Positions 37,901 to 51,150 of a stretch of DNA of 64,000 bases are shown here, piece after piece. Source of the DNA: Lates calcarifer. Taxonomy: Eukaryota > Chordata > Actinopteri > Centropomidae. Location of the stretch: NCBI RefSeq assembly GCF_001640805.2, contig NC_066852.1, positions 4,510,194-4,574,193 of the forward strand, written 5' to 3'. The stretch's first letter is position 1. Every line of letters begins with the position of its first letter. A model generated the notes under the pieces. The model ran no database searches. It had not been told where the DNA came from and worked only from the letters and a program-made list of their open reading frames with translations. Made by a program: the position numbers and the translations under genes.

Positions 37901-39513
37901 ATGTAATAAGATTTTGGTCATTGAAGACTGAAGGCCACTGCATGAAATTTCATCAAGGTGCATACTGAGCTATTTACAGAGAAGCAAAAAAAATGGCATA
38001 AATCACGACAAAGTACATACAACCACCCATGAGTTATTAGACTCATGGGAACTGTTGTACTAAACTTCACATAGCCCTAATACACATTATTTAAATCATC
38101 TGAAAAATAATTCCTGCAGTATTTTTTTTTCTGCCATTGTGTTCATCATCATCATTGTGCTCACGGGGGAAAAATATCCTGGATGCTTGAAACCTTTAGA
38201 CTTACAGAGTGTTTGACCCACACATCAGCATTCTGCTATATGTTGGACATAAATGTTTTGTGTTTAGTGAATTAGTCTTTGTTTTAGTGAGCAGCATACC
38301 AAGTGAAATACATTTTTTGTGCCATATGATAAGCACTGCTGTCTGTTTGCTGCTATGTTTAATGTAAAACTGACTTTTGAATGGCAGAGCCTGCAGAGAT
38401 GAAAGCAGTGCACAATACACGATAGCTTCCTTCCACTTTATTGGAATACACCACCATTTGAGCTTGTTTTGGTGAGAACAAATGTCTAATTTACATAAAT
38501 GTCAAGTCCATCTGGTTTGAACAAACAAATAAACCTCTGTATGTTTATGGTAGCACTGACATGTTACTAGGGCTTACTCTTCAGTCACGTTAATGTAATG
38601 TAATGTGTTAATTATCTGTCTGTTGGTCGTTCTGTAAGTGATGTAAAAACGTCAGCTACATACCTGAGGCGTGATGTGACAGCCAGCTTTCATCATGGTT
38701 CATATTAGATCCAACCTGTTATTTTCACCCACAAACCTTTCAGCTATAGCAACATCATCACAGCTTGGTGTTCACAGTGAAAGCTCACTTCAGGCAGAAA
38801 AAATAAAAAGCATGTTTGCTACTTTATTTGGTGAGATTGTTAACTTTGGGGCCAGCTTATAATGTATATATGCACACATGACATTTAAGATACTCCTAGG
38901 AATCTGCATTTGCAAATCATTTATTTTCAATAAATGAAAAAGAGGTTTTTTGCATCATCATTAAAATATTTGGTTTTGCCCTTCTATATGAGCTCATGTA
39001 ATATGTTGTGACCTGCTCTCCTGCACAGTAGTTGGTAGTGCTAGTCTAGTCGTCTTCTCATCCAGCATCATTGTCAGTGCACCTGAAGTTAGGCTTTTGA
39101 TGCAAGATGTCTTATGTCAAGACTGCTGAAAAACAAACCCGCTGCAGTGCAAAGAAGTCTTTAGCTGAACTCTGGTTCATTTGGGACTTACATGCAATAC
39201 CCATTTAAGACAGCACACACAAATAACAGATATAATTTCTGCAGATAAACAAGGCAGTTTTCACACTGAACGTCATATATGTTTCAGTCAAAAATCTGAA
39301 TGACAAAGCATTCTAATTATTTAAAAGTTTGTTTTTTCGATCTTATGAGTGTTTGAGTTTGATTATTTTTTCACCATTGTCATCATCATATTGAATAATA
39401 TGACTGTATCAGTTTCAGAAGAAAAAGAAATTTGTTACAGTTATGAACTTCTCAGTCAGATATTGTGCTATGTATGCTAAACTGTAATAACCAGGTTTCA
39501 ATGTATTGTAAAA

Positions 39514-39546
39514 ACAAACCAAACCAACCAACCAACCAACCAACCC
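39514..39546. repeat. (ACCA)n microsatellite
   Basis: aaaccaaacc followed by five to six ACCA units. Simple repeat only. Confidence 0.9.
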
Positions 39547-40560
39547 AAAGTGAAAGATCCAATTTGTGAAAATCAGAGTGCTTTACAGTGCAGAATGTTA
39601 AGAGCAAAGGCAGACTTTCAACAGTCAGGTTTTATTGATTAGGCAACCAGCACAGCTTGTAATTGACTCAGAGCTGAAAAACAACATGTGTACTTGCTTT
39701 AAAGAATTTTTGCACATTTTCTTTGCATGAAGATATTAAATGGAAATATTCTAAACAAAAGCTATCGTTACGGCCACAGTGCCATACCCCCCAAAACACC
39801 CCTCTCAACCCATGTATTCTTTGGAGACATTAACACACATATAATCGCTTAAGACACACTCAAGAACTGAGAGCTGTGTCGTCTCCTCTAAATGGATGAC
39901 TTGGCATATTTGGCCCCTTAGCAGATGTGATCTAAAATCCAGCCTCAGGTATTGGCCTCCAACTGCTCCACCTACTCCTCTGGGTTACCTGAAGCCATCT
40001 GTTGAGAGGCAGCAGAAGACCAATAAAAAAAAACTCCTGCCTGCAGCCTGACTTCTCTTTCATCTCTTTGTTTTGGAGTATGTTGTTTGCACATCATGTG
40101 CTCATATACCCAGTTTTACCTGGATGCTTCCTTTCCCAAATCTCCAATCTCTTTTCCATTTCTTAACAACTTAATTAAGTTTTACCAGCTAACAGTGAGA
40201 GCAGAAGAACAGCATGAATGCAGACAAATTAATGAGAGAGATGTGTGTGTATTCGGCTCATGGCATCATGTTTATTGTACAGTATATAAACACAGAATAT
40301 GTCTGTAGGTGCCATCTGCAATGATATGAGGAACATCTGACTTTTAAAGGTTTTCTTTCTTAATTTCTTCTTTGTGTTGATGAATTGAAAACCTCCTCAC
40401 TTGCAGAACTCTATTTCAGTTTGAAGTGCCCGTCTCGGCTTTCTACATATTTCTTGTTTACTATAGCCACAACTCAAAGATAAATCTAAAATGAAATCAA
40501 AGAAATGAATAAAAAGAAAAGCGGCAAAACATCAGATCTGAGAAGCTGGCACCAACTGTT

Positions 40561-40860
40561 GTTAAAGGGATACTCTAAATCATAAGATTAACACCAGTCT
40601 CATATCTGCTCACTATATACAAAGCAACAGCCAGCAGGTGATTAGCTTAGCTCAGCTTAGTCTAAAGACAGGAAATGGGGAAAGAGCTAGCCTGGCTCTG
40701 TGCAAAGGCAGGACAAGCAGGACTCTTTGTTGACTGGGCACAGTGACTTTCTGGAATCTTGTTGTTGAATGAAGGTCATGTAACCAGCAAAGACTCCAGG
40801 AAGTCACTGCGTCAGTCAAGAAATAGTTCCGTTTCTGCAAAGCTCCTGTTTATTTAATGA
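40561..40860 (+). repeat. Abundant percomorph dispersed repeat
   Basis: Ordered blocks are ttaaagggatactctaaat, accagtctcatatctg, caacagccagcaggtgatt, agcttagctcagcttag, taaagacaggaaatggg, gagctagcctggctctgt, then much later aggaagtcactg and caagaaatagttcc. From memory this is a very common percomorph repeat ('ccagcagccggttagcttagcttagcataaagactgg...agctagcctggctctg'). Its transposon class is not certain to me. It is one of the better clues to organism identity. Confidence 0.7.
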
Positions 40861-41715
40861 TAATGTTGTGCTCATTTTTGGAATTCATTTCTGTCAGAGT
40901 TAAGCAGAAACACAGCTCTTATTTTCTCTATACCTTTTTTTCATTGTTTTTCTTTATCATAATATGTACAATCTGAGATGTTGGGGTTGGATTCTGTGTT
41001 TACCCTGAACAACAGATATACTCTGTTGCCACTTTGTTCTTAATAGGTTTTTATGGAGTTAATAAGCGCTACATAAAAGCCATACTTGTATTTGACTTTG
41101 TGGTCAGTGTTTTAGAACTACTGACCTTCACCCCTTGTAATGTGTGAGAGGATTTTGGATCATTATTTGTACTTCTATAAATTCTTTGTAAGTATTCATG
41201 GCCTTGCTATTGAAACTGATATCACTTAACAAAATGTTAATGTTGCACATAGATATCATGCTCATAGATGCCTAACTCTCTAATGGGCTACTTGTTGACT
41301 GTGGTCAGCAAAGGTTAATGTAGCTTTACAAATGAAGCTTCATATTGAGTGTTGCATGTCGCTTTAAATGTAAGTTCCTCCTGTTCAATTCAAAGCAAAG
41401 AGACAGAAAGAAGTCTTTCAAAGCTGACAACCAGCTGACTGAAATAATAATTTTAGGTTAAGAGGTAAACATAATAATATTAGGTTATATATTATGCACA
41501 TTTTGTAAGAAAAAGTGCAGTTTGAACATAATGTTGTAAGTGAACAATGCTTTTCCATCTGGTGATGAGGAAAATATTTCATTCTGTATTTTCAGCATTT
41601 TGTTTCTAGAATTCATGTAGTTATTAAAGCACAAGTATGGGGGGCCTTAAGGTGTGCCACTGCAGATATTTCAATTGCCAAGCACTTGGTGACAAATAAA
41701 TAAATAGCTGAAATA

Positions 41716-41815
41716 GATATAGGTCGGCTGATTAATTGGGCTGGTATTTGGCATTTTGAGATAATTACGATCGGCCGATGTCTGCCCTCGTCAGGCTGAT
41801 AAACAAGAAATGTCT
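41716..41815. repeat. Dispersed repeat fragment with 'tcggccgatg' motifs
   Basis: It contains ataggtcggctgattaatt, ggctggtatttggcatttt and acgatcggccgatgtctg. Strings of 'atcggccgat' occur in a widespread fish element that I associate with the hAT group. The copy is partial, and neither terminus with a target duplication is seen. Confidence 0.5.
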
Positions 41816-42176
41816 GCAGTAACCAGAACTTGTTATTTATCTTTTTAAAAAGTTTTCAAAAGGTTTTTCTTTTTGATTACTCGTCAACATTGAAATTTAA
41901 AATAATTTGCCGAATACAGAAGGCAGATCTACTCAAGCAAACAGAGGCAAGTCAAGTCAAGTGAATGATACATTAGTGTTAAATAGATGTTGATTGGTAG
42001 TAACAGATGCTGCTGGGTACTGTATGCACTAATGTTGTTTAGTTATTTACAATGTAAGTAAATGTAAGTTTACAAATTTGTGTTCTTGCTCAGAAACAAG
42101 GAGATGCTGCTATCTGCTGATAAATACTGTTAAGTGCACTAAAACATTTATTTGTCATCCATTTTTTTGTGATATA

Positions 42177-42237
42177 TTAATAAATATGTATATTTTTTTT
42201 CTCACAGTAATGAGAAAAAAATATACATATTTATTAA
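42177..42237. repeat. Near-perfect palindrome, 61 bp (27-28-bp arms, 6-base loop)
   Basis: The left arm (42177-42204) starts ttaataaatatgtatat and runs through a T stretch into ctca. The spacer is cagtaa. The right arm (42211-42237) starts tgag, runs through an A stretch and ends atacatatttattaa. The arms are exact complements except for one extra T in the left arm (8 T against 7 A). The structure could form a long DNA cruciform or RNA hairpin. It is not part of a recognised element. It may be a tiny MITE, a recombination-made inverted duplication, or the core of a hairpin RNA. Confidence 0.85.
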
Positions 42238-43414
42238 CATATTTATTTGGCTGGTGTCCTCCTGCTCTTCATTAGCTACAGTTATCCCTTCCTGACCCTC
42301 TCTTGCTGCTTTAGCTGCCACAGCAGCACTGGTTGAAGCCTGGAAATATACTAAACAAATTAATAGCAAATGATGCTGAAACTCTAGATGATGTGCTGCT
42401 GCAGTGATGGCAGTGATTGGTTAAGCTGAATGTTAGAATAATGCCAAACGCACAAGAGGATGCTTTTCAAGGCAGGCATGCTTATCATGGCACAACATCG
42501 GTGTGTCAGCTTTGGACAACTAAAAGGAAATGCTCCTCTCACTGGGTTTATATGACTTCCTGCTGGTTTTTGCTGCTCTGCATCACATGTCCAATACATC
42601 CATGTGTTAGAAACACTGTGACAAATGTAAAAATGTTTTCAGTTCATTACAATACTGTGGCAGGACAGTTTTAAGGTGACCCTTGGATGACACTCCCCAA
42701 ATGTTTAATATGAATGTTTTACTGCATTCACATTCAGGGTCATTTTACATTATACACATTAGTTGTCACTGTCTCTGCACTTTCACACATTCAGTGAGAT
42801 TAAACCTGTTCCACAGATCTGAATTGTGTTTGTATAATTCATGTTTAGTAGTATGGATCTGCACTGAGATCCACAGTGGGATGGTACATTGTTTTATGTG
42901 GAAAATTATTTCATTTTTTTAGTCTTGCTCATTTCCTAAAAACCATGTTACATTTTTTGTATCTACTTTTAGCATTAATTTATCAATATTTAGACAGCTA
43001 AACTGTGAAATTTTGTAAATTATACATGCACAATTTTGGGTTCAGATCCAAATGTCTTAACTGTTGGCTGTCATCCCCTCTCTATTTCCCATCTTTGCTG
43101 CTGCTGCTCACTGCTTGTGATGCAGTACAACTGAAATAGTTTGGGGGTGGAACATGTTTTTCTTTTCCAACAATTAACCCCAATCCCAGTGCAGAGTCAG
43201 CTCTCTCTATCGTCTGTCTGTGCTCTTACTGAATTGTTTCAGAGAAGACACATCTAAACATTGTTCTGGTGAAAGAGTATCATACAATTTTCCACTTTTG
43301 CTGTGAATTACACAACTCCGGTGAGTGAGAGACACTAGGTAATCAATTTTCAGACCCTATAATATATAAGTTTAGCAGAACCACTGCGGGCATATATGTA
43401 TCACTGCTCAAATT

Positions 43415-43421
<7 letters not shown>

Positions 43422-43496
<75 letters not shown>
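43422..43496. repeat. (AT)37 microsatellite
   Basis: A pure AT dinucleotide tract of about 75 bp. It produces meaningless Ile-Tyr frames on the minus strand. Such tracts are prone to length change and assembly error. Confidence 0.97.
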
Positions 43497-43497
<1 letters not shown>

Positions 43498-45820
43498 ACT
43501 GTCCAGTAGAATATTCTGGGATTATTTTGTAGAGGTGCAATAATGATATTGCTGACTAGTGTGGTGGGTATGAGGGAAGTGAGAGCTCCTGTCTGTCTCC
43601 TCACCACTCTCTTAAGGAATCCCTGGATTTCTCTCTGAAAGTAGGGGGGGGCATATCAAACTGATCCAGTAATTTATTCACATGGATATTTAAAATAACT
43701 TAGAAAATGGCTGATGCAGAATCAGATTCTAACTTTCTCAGATTGGGACAGTCATATCCTTGAGGCTGCCCTGCGGCTATACTGAAGGCCATGCATTGGT
43801 AATGCCCTCTGGGAAGGTGGACACCAGCCAACGGCATCCATAATTTTTTTCTGCTTGAGTGTCCCAGACAGGAAAAAAGGCTGAGGCCCTTGCCTTTTGT
43901 GTGCTTGTCTAGCTCAATACTGGGGATTGACAGAGGCCTATTTGCTCTCATGGTAATAGCTGTGGTGCTTGACGCTGTATTAAGGCTGATTGGCTAAAGG
44001 TTTCAGCATGTCTGATTCCCTCCCACAATATGCTTGTGCTCCTATGTGTCCCTATCAGCAACTGTCAGCTGAGACCCATTCAGAGAGGCGCATGGTCTTA
44101 TCATAAATGGTGTAATGCATCCTCATCCTGCATGCTTTTTGTGCCGCTTTTCCTGGCTCGGTGTACGCACTCCCACGCAGAGCAGATACGGTGGACAAGT
44201 TCATTGGTATGTACACAGTGTTCTAAAATAAGGCAAGCCCACACTGGGATCATCAATAGGCTGACACACTGTTGTGGTGGTGCAGCCAAGAGGTTAAAAT
44301 AATATCTAAATCAGGAAATTCTGAGAAGTGTGAGACTGAAATGAATCACTCCTGTCTCATAGCATTTTCTACCGCACCTCTTTGAGAATCCTGACACGCT
44401 GTATCTCTCCCACCAGATGGTGGGCCTCTTGGAAGTTGTTTTCACAGGGGTTCCTTTTGCTCTATAACTAGGTACCACAAGCACAGGCAAATTATATTTC
44501 CATTAGTATGCAAAGAGATGCTAAGGCCTTCTTTTTTTCATAAACCTTGGGCTTGTTTGCTCTGACTCATTGTCAGATTTCATACTGACAGAAGTGGGTA
44601 ATTCAAATGAGGCTTTCTTATGGGGGAAAAATTGCAACATTAAAATCAATACTGTATAAAATTTGCACTTATTGTAGTCCTAGTGTTTGTGTTGTATTTA
44701 GCTTCCCAGGAGACTTATACATTCAAAGTGAAATAAGCAGTGTATGACAGCGTGATCTATACAAAATTACTGGAATTAGGAGGCAAGAAACAGGGTTCAA
44801 TAGCAATTTTTTCACAAATTATACATGGAAATGTATTTCTTGTAAACAGTGCACGGATCAACCTAGTCCTGTAAAAAAAAAATGAGAGAAAAACTCTTTT
44901 TTATTATTTTAGGACTGTTGCTGTATTTTTCTAATAACACCCCTCACTATAGAAAGCTGCAGAGAGAAAAGGGGGGGGGGCACAAAAGCAAAGTGGGGTA
45001 TTACACTAAGAAAACCAATATCATGGTCAACAAACGTTAAACCTTTGGTTTAGGTCATCTCTACTCCTCAGAGGGCAGGTAAACACCAATAAATGCTCTA
45101 CACCATTTCTGAATGCCTTTATCTAATGGTGAAGCATCTCTATCCTACAATAAGCTTGCCTCTGCACAAGGAAAACGGTTCACATCCATGTGTTTTAATA
45201 AGAATGAGTAATCTCTGGAAGACTGCAACCTTGCATACGCTGCTTGCGAGGCTAAAGGTATTTGGCAGCACAACCTGCACGGAAACTGTGAATTCCAAAT
45301 CAATTCAGCAATTAACAAACAAACAAAAACATGATTTTGCTACATGGTCCATCTACCAAGAAAGGAAAATGAATTTCCTGTCAGCTATTTGCATATGATA
45401 AAATCTGTAGTTTCACTCAAGTTTAATTAGTAATTGTTTGGACACCCAGGTGAACCAGTGGGCTATAAGCACACACTGTAACCACATTTTCACTGGCTGT
45501 ACTATCTTCTCCAGTGTTTCCTGTCACAGTCAGCTGTCAGATATCAAATGAAGCCAAAATTGCCATAAAAAATGTTAAAAATGCATCACAGGCCCTCATG
45601 TAAGTCTTTGTGTGACAGGGAATGGCAGGTAGTGACAGAACAATGAAATGCTGTAGGACTCCTTGACAAGTGACAGCAAATGAGAATGACTTTTTTTTTT
45701 GCCCAATTCCCATTTCTCAGCATACAGTGTACATGTGTATCTACTTCACTGTGAGTATCCTCGTATTCCATATCACAATGCCACTTTTTCCTGGATAACA
45801 GTACAGTGTGTAGTATTTAG

Positions 45821-46922
45821 TAGGGATGGGCATTTTAATTACTAGTTGATTAATCAAGCCAATTTAAGTTGATTAGTTGATTAGTCGTACTGTCATAATT
45901 AACATATGCTCTCCACCCAAACCAAAATAATATGTTGTCATGTCATGTTTTTTGCAGTGTAGTGTACAGATGCACTAACTTTACCTCCCAAGCTCCACTC
46001 ATCAACAACACACCTCAGACTAGTTTTCAGCAGTGTGTCTCATCTGTGCTGAGAGTCTGGAGCACAGAACCTGAAATCTTCCAGTCACCGTCCATGGAAG
46101 AGTAGGTGACAGTGACATAAAACTCAGACGTGAGAGCTGACCATGCATCAGTTGCATATCGTCTGATATCATTTAAGTTACCAAAGCTATCTGTAATTAG
46201 TTCCTGTCGTTTGCCGTCACATGAGCGTTTAGGTATTATAAATCCACAGTGTTTGTCTGCCGGATGGCTGGACATCAAAACATTTTCACCCGACTGCATT
46301 CGGAATGTTTCAAGTCATGTTACTGTCACTTTTTATAATGTTACAACTCTAATTTGAAACCAGATGAAGGATTTTTGTCTTCAGACGTCTGGATCGTCAG
46401 TTATCAGAGAAACAAGCTGAGCAAACAACCCCTCTCAACGTCCCGAAACACTGATTTTTTTAAATATGACACTACTACTTATTCAATGAGGCCTTGGTGG
46501 ATAATTCAGCTCCCAGTAAAAACCTCCTGAATGAAGAACACTGAAGGAATCCTAACCTAAAAACAAGCTAAGCATCTAGAAACAGCGTGAGCTAACGTTA
46601 GCAGCAGTTCGGTTATCATCCCACAGGCCCTTATTAAACTGATTTTGAACGTGAAACTACTAAAACAATAACTCCTGTGAAGACCATTAAGCAACCCACC
46701 CTCGGCAAAGTGCCATAATTTGCTTCTTCTGCCAACGTCTGTTCCAGTCTTTTGCTAGCACTGGGCAGAAACAGAACCATAAACATTAGTTCCGCGTCTT
46801 TCCTCCCACCTCCACCCAATTAAAAATAAGTCAAATAAAAATTTGTTGATTCTTAAAAATAGATGTTGACGATGTTTGCCGCGCTGATTAATTGACTAAA
46901 CGATTATTCATGCACATCTCTA
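45821..46922 (-). mobile_element. hAT-superfamily transposon relic with perfect 8-bp target duplication
   Basis: The left end begins tagggatgggcat. The reverse complement of the right end begins tagagatgtgcat, giving 11 of 13 matches. GTATTTAG stands on both sides (45813-45820 and 46923-46930) as an exact 8-bp duplication, the hallmark of hAT insertion. Both ends continue into gattaatc-type motifs. The 1102-bp element carries a transposase remnant on the minus strand, so it is shown on that strand. A full hAT element is usually 2.5-5 kb, so this copy is internally deleted. Confidence 0.85.
46027..46299 (-). pseudogene. hAT transposase fragment (ZBED-like)
   Basis: A 90-codon minus-strand frame. 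Its middle part reads ATDAWSALTSEFYVTVTYS and continues to DWKISGSVLQT near the end. This resembles the start of the hAT transposase catalytic domain, whose family pattern is 'TtD.WtS....sYi.vTaHfi...w.l.s.vL', with the aspartate of ATDAW in the position of the first catalytic residue. The frame ends soon afterwards, and the dimerisation region and remaining catalytic residues are absent. The stretch upstream on the minus strand (46634-46819) may be an N-terminal remnant, but I cannot confirm that. The fragment is non-functional. Family assignment beyond hAT is open. Confidence 0.7.
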
Positions 46923-49564
46923 GTATTTAGTGGTGGTCTCATTTTTTACCTGCAGCTGTAAATACAAACTTTATCTTTGACCAAATCTTTCCCATCACCC
47001 CTTGATCAAGTAAAACTGTTGATATCTCACTGATAACACTTTTATATGTCCCATCCCTCTATCAAGTGCCACAAGAAAATTCCAGTTTTCAAAAGGAAAC
47101 ACATTCTCAATATTATGTTATTGTGCCGTTAATTATCCTTTTCTTCCTGATATTTTGGTTTACAAGTAGCCTGTTGGAAGCTCATCTAGCTTTGACCCTG
47201 TAAAATGATAGAAAAGATCACATCCATTGCCCTTGGAAGCAGGAGACAGGACTGGTGCTTGAAGATAGACAGGCTTATTATTAGGCTGAGACCCAGACAT
47301 GTTTGACCTTTTAGATTCTCTAACCTGTGCAAAAGGAGGACGTCATTAAGAACTCAAAGTCAGAACAGATAGCCTGCAATCAGGTAATGACAGGGAAGCC
47401 TTCATGCTTGTCTTCTGAAGAGCTGGTCTTGAAGAGTGTCTAATGTGGCTCTATTTATTGAGAATACTTTTCCCTGTTCCAGGCAATTTCATTGTCCTTC
47501 ACTGTTCAGACAGCTACTTCTGCGCCACAGCCCTTAATGTTTGGTCTATTAAGTAGAAGTCAAAGGAGTTCTGCTCCTACTATAGATTTCACTTCTACTT
47601 TATAATGGATTAATATAACTAGCAACAATTTCCTTGCATGTCAATGTTAAGGCCAGTTACTGGAGATTAAAGAGGTGTTTACCAGTGATTTCTTTAAATA
47701 TACTTTTTCACATATACACATCATATCACATACACATCAGCATTTCAGTTCATGTAAATCGACGAAACCAAATTTGAAAAAATAATTAAATTTTTAGTTT
47801 TAAGGCATTGCATTCAAATTCAAAATCAATTATCCATTTAGATTTAATTTACTCACCACATAACACATATACACACACAAAAATGAATAAATAAATAGCA
47901 TGAGACAATTTCAGCATGACCACTTTAAATTTATACAACTCAAATTCAGTCTCCACTGGCTTTAATTTCTTTCTTTGTGGGTTGTCTCACTGAGCACACA
48001 GAGCCTTTAACTCCTGCCTGAGCTACATGCTTCTGCTCTCCGTGTCACATTTCCTATTTTCCGTCTAAAAGTTAACGGGGCACTCGTAAAATTATAGCTA
48101 AAATTGTGATCCTTGGGTTTCGTGGGGTTTTTGTGTGGGCTGTGTGTGGGGTTGGGGTGTTTGCATGTGCTTAACTAAGCCAAGCAAGTTAGTTGTAAAG
48201 TTAATTAACAGTAACTCCTAAGTGGTTGTGATTTTAAATCCCCCACAAACCCCCCGCAGCAAGCCGGAGGGGAGGCTTGTGATTAGGATTTCTCTTAAGT
48301 GGCTCTCCCGCCTACGTGCTCACATGAATCACTGCATCATTTTGGCTTCACATCAAATCCTACACAGGCAAAACTGTGGCAGGGGCAAATCTGCATTACT
48401 AAAATCCCATTTTAAACTCAGGAAAGTCATATCCTCCTTTCAGATATGATCCTCTACTGCAGCCAGTTATTGGAGCTGGACACTTTTGCACTGAATCTGT
48501 AAAGTTGTGTCACAGGCTTCCATCAAGGGGATAAAACAGAAGTGGCTTTAGTGTGGTGCTTGCTCTGTCTGTTTCCCAGCTCAAGCCAGAGGTAGAAGCT
48601 TGGCTGTCAATATTCTGTCTCTCACTCTGTGCCTCCTCTCCTCCTTTCAGGCTTGTCCCAGTCAGACAATTGCTTTATTGGATAAGGAGCAGTGGACCCA
48701 CCAGATCTAATGCTGTACCTTGTTCAAAGTGGGAAATTGCATATTCCCACCTGTACATTTCAAGCTGCAAGCTGTTTGAGATTTTATATTTTAAAAATAT
48801 TCAAAAAATTACCAACCCCCTTGTAACAGCATTTGAAACATGAGCTTGTGATATGTAGAGTTATCGGCTTAACATACTAACCAAAATAATGAATGCAGTT
48901 TTCATTAGCAGTTGATATTTAAAAAATGCTTTGATAAAAATGGAGACTTTTACACAGAAATTTTACATGTGCATTTAACATAGTATGGATAGTAATTTGA
49001 TAGAAAATGAAGTTATTTATTCAATGTACCAAAGTGGATCATACAGCAGCCTCCACACTCTCCTTTAATTTTTCCAGAAATAACAGGAGTTGCATCGTGA
49101 CTTTATGTTAGATGCTAATTTGCATTCATTCATTATTAGTTTACATTGATGAGCATCAGGGCCTGTAGTATTAAATGGACAAATGGATAATATATTTGCA
49201 ATATTTGCAAATGTACATGAAGAATCTACATCCAGACTGCTCAATGGGCAATTAAGCTGCCTAAACTCATTGGGATATTCAGGCAGTGACAGTGAAAGCA
49301 TGAAAGAATTTCTTGCACACATTAAGTTGAAAAGCTTCTCCCACCACTTCTTTTAGATACTACTGTGTAGTTCAATAATAACTATAGAAATACTTGACTT
49401 GAACAATAAATCAGAATGTATTCAATCAACTACAATTGAAATTGCAGTGTTACAGCAGTAAAATAAAATACACACATAGGTAATTTATTTAGAATTGACA
49501 ATAAATAGAATTTTAAGTATAAACTGAAATAAATACTAAGCTAGGACAGGACTAACTCTAAATA

Positions 49565-50340
49565 TCCACTGGCTTCAGAAAGTATTCAGACGTCTTCACT
49601 CTTTGCACACTTTATTGTGTCACAGAGGTGAATAAAATTGCCATGAATAAGCCGTAAAATTTCTGTCAAAAACTGAAATCTTTCATTTGTGGAAATATTC
49701 AGTCCCTCTGCTCTGACACCATGATCAGCTGCAGCCTCTTCCTTGAGATATGTCTAGAACCTGATGGGAGTTGACTTGTAGTAAATTGGTGCCACAATTC
49801 ACACTTCATGTCACAACAAAAACCAAGCCACGAAGTCCAAGGAACTCTCTGTAGACCTCCATAATGAAATTAGGGTCAGGTGTTGACCAAGATAAGAGTA
49901 TAAAACAATTTCTAAAGCATTAAGTGTTTCCAGCTTCATAATTGTGAAATGAAAGAAGTCTAGAACCATCAGGACTCTGGCTGTCCAGTAATGGGACAAG
50001 AAAGGTCATGGTCAGGGAGGTGACCAAGAACTCAACAGTTATGCTAACAGAGCCTCAGAGATGAAAGAACCCGCTGAAAAGACAACCATCTCAGCAGCCT
50101 CCATTCAGTCAGGCCTTTATAGGTGAGATGGAAACCACCTTCAGTAAAAGGTATATGTCAGCTTGCTTGGAGTTTGCCAAACTCAAGAGCATGAGGAAAA
50201 TGATTATCTGGTCTGATTAGACAAAAATTGGACCCTTTGGGCAGAACTCCAAACACTGTGGTGAACACCAGGCATTATTCATCCTCTGGCTACTACCCCA
50301 CAGGGAAGCATGGTGGTGGGAGTGTCATGCTATAGTGACA
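49565..50340 (+). mobile_element. Tc1/mariner transposon relic, 3'-truncated
   Basis: The 5' end reads ccactggcttcagaaagta then ttcagacgtcttcactc, matching the well-known fish Tc1 terminus 'cagtggcttcagaaagtattcagacccctt'. It lies just after TA at 49563-49564. The body aligns by eye with Tc1 transposase sequence through about 50340. The matching 3' terminus is not found, so the copy is truncated or its end has diverged. It belongs to a different Tc1 subfamily from the copy at 24011, since the termini differ. Confidence 0.75.
49955..50340 (+). pseudogene. Decayed Tc1-like transposase (5' and central part)
   Basis: Readable blocks include GHGQGGDQE near 50009, KTTISAASIQSGLYR near 50080-50125 and, in other frames, remnants around 50205 where the family has LWSDETKIELF (tggtctgattagacaaaaat here). 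After that, gggaagcatggtggtggg matches the VKHGGGS block. Stops occur between these pieces, including at the WSDE site, where GAT GAG has become GAT TAG in the nucleotide reading. The gene is dead. Confidence 0.7.
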
Positions 50341-51134
50341 ATGGAGACTTTCCTCCCAAGAAAAATGACCCCATCAGTGTTAATTTGATGTGGCATGGAA
50401 AGGGTTTTCAAAAGATTTACAAAATCAAACTTTTGTGTTTTGAGAATTGAAAAGATAATTAAGTAAATAACAGTCCTATTTTATTTTTCCCCAGACATCA
50501 GCTGTATTTTAAGTCTGAAAGCAGTGTGGGAGGTCACTGAAGGATTTGCACAGGCTGTGGTATTGTCACGTTAGAAACAAGACATTATCTTGTTTAGATA
50601 CAGACGAGAGGAGGAAGAGAGAATGCTGGGGAGAGAGCTAGCTTGTTTTTCTGTTGGTAATTACAATCTCAGCATCAGATCAATCCTGCTATCTCATGCA
50701 CTCTGCTGAAAATACCTCTGAAATGGGTCTTGCAGTACTGAAAATGAGACGCCGGAGATTCTTGCATTGGTGCTAATATTTTGTTTAGTGAATAGAACAT
50801 GTTTTAAATAATGATATAATAAACCATAATAAAAGGGAGCTTGCTGAATTCCCAGACTGAAAATGTTTTATTTTAAAAACCAATTGAAATACAAAGTAGA
50901 ATAACATAATGGCCTGTTTATCATCTTTGAAATACCAGCTATTATTTCTTATTTTGAAGTGCTGAAGAAAAGTACATTATATGATCAATATTTTTTCATT
51001 ATGTTCTCACATGGACATGCTGTCTTTGTCAAGCTCAAATTGAAACCTGCTGTTCTCTTCTTCTTCTTTTTCTTGGGATTGAACAGCTAAGTTTTGCTTG
51101 TTTTTCCAGACCGTTGTCGTGTTCCGGCCCTCCA

Positions 51135-51150
51135 CACACACACACACAGT
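51135..51150. repeat. Short (CA)n tract
   Basis: About seven to eight CA units in a row, within the presumed intron. Confidence 0.8.

Noticed and set aside
43343..43607. Minus-strand frames of repeated Ile-Tyr
   Set aside because: They are translations of the AT microsatellite.
48640..48690. Strong polypyrimidine tract and CAG followed by an open stretch
   Set aside because: The in-phase frame closes after about 11 codons with no donor site.
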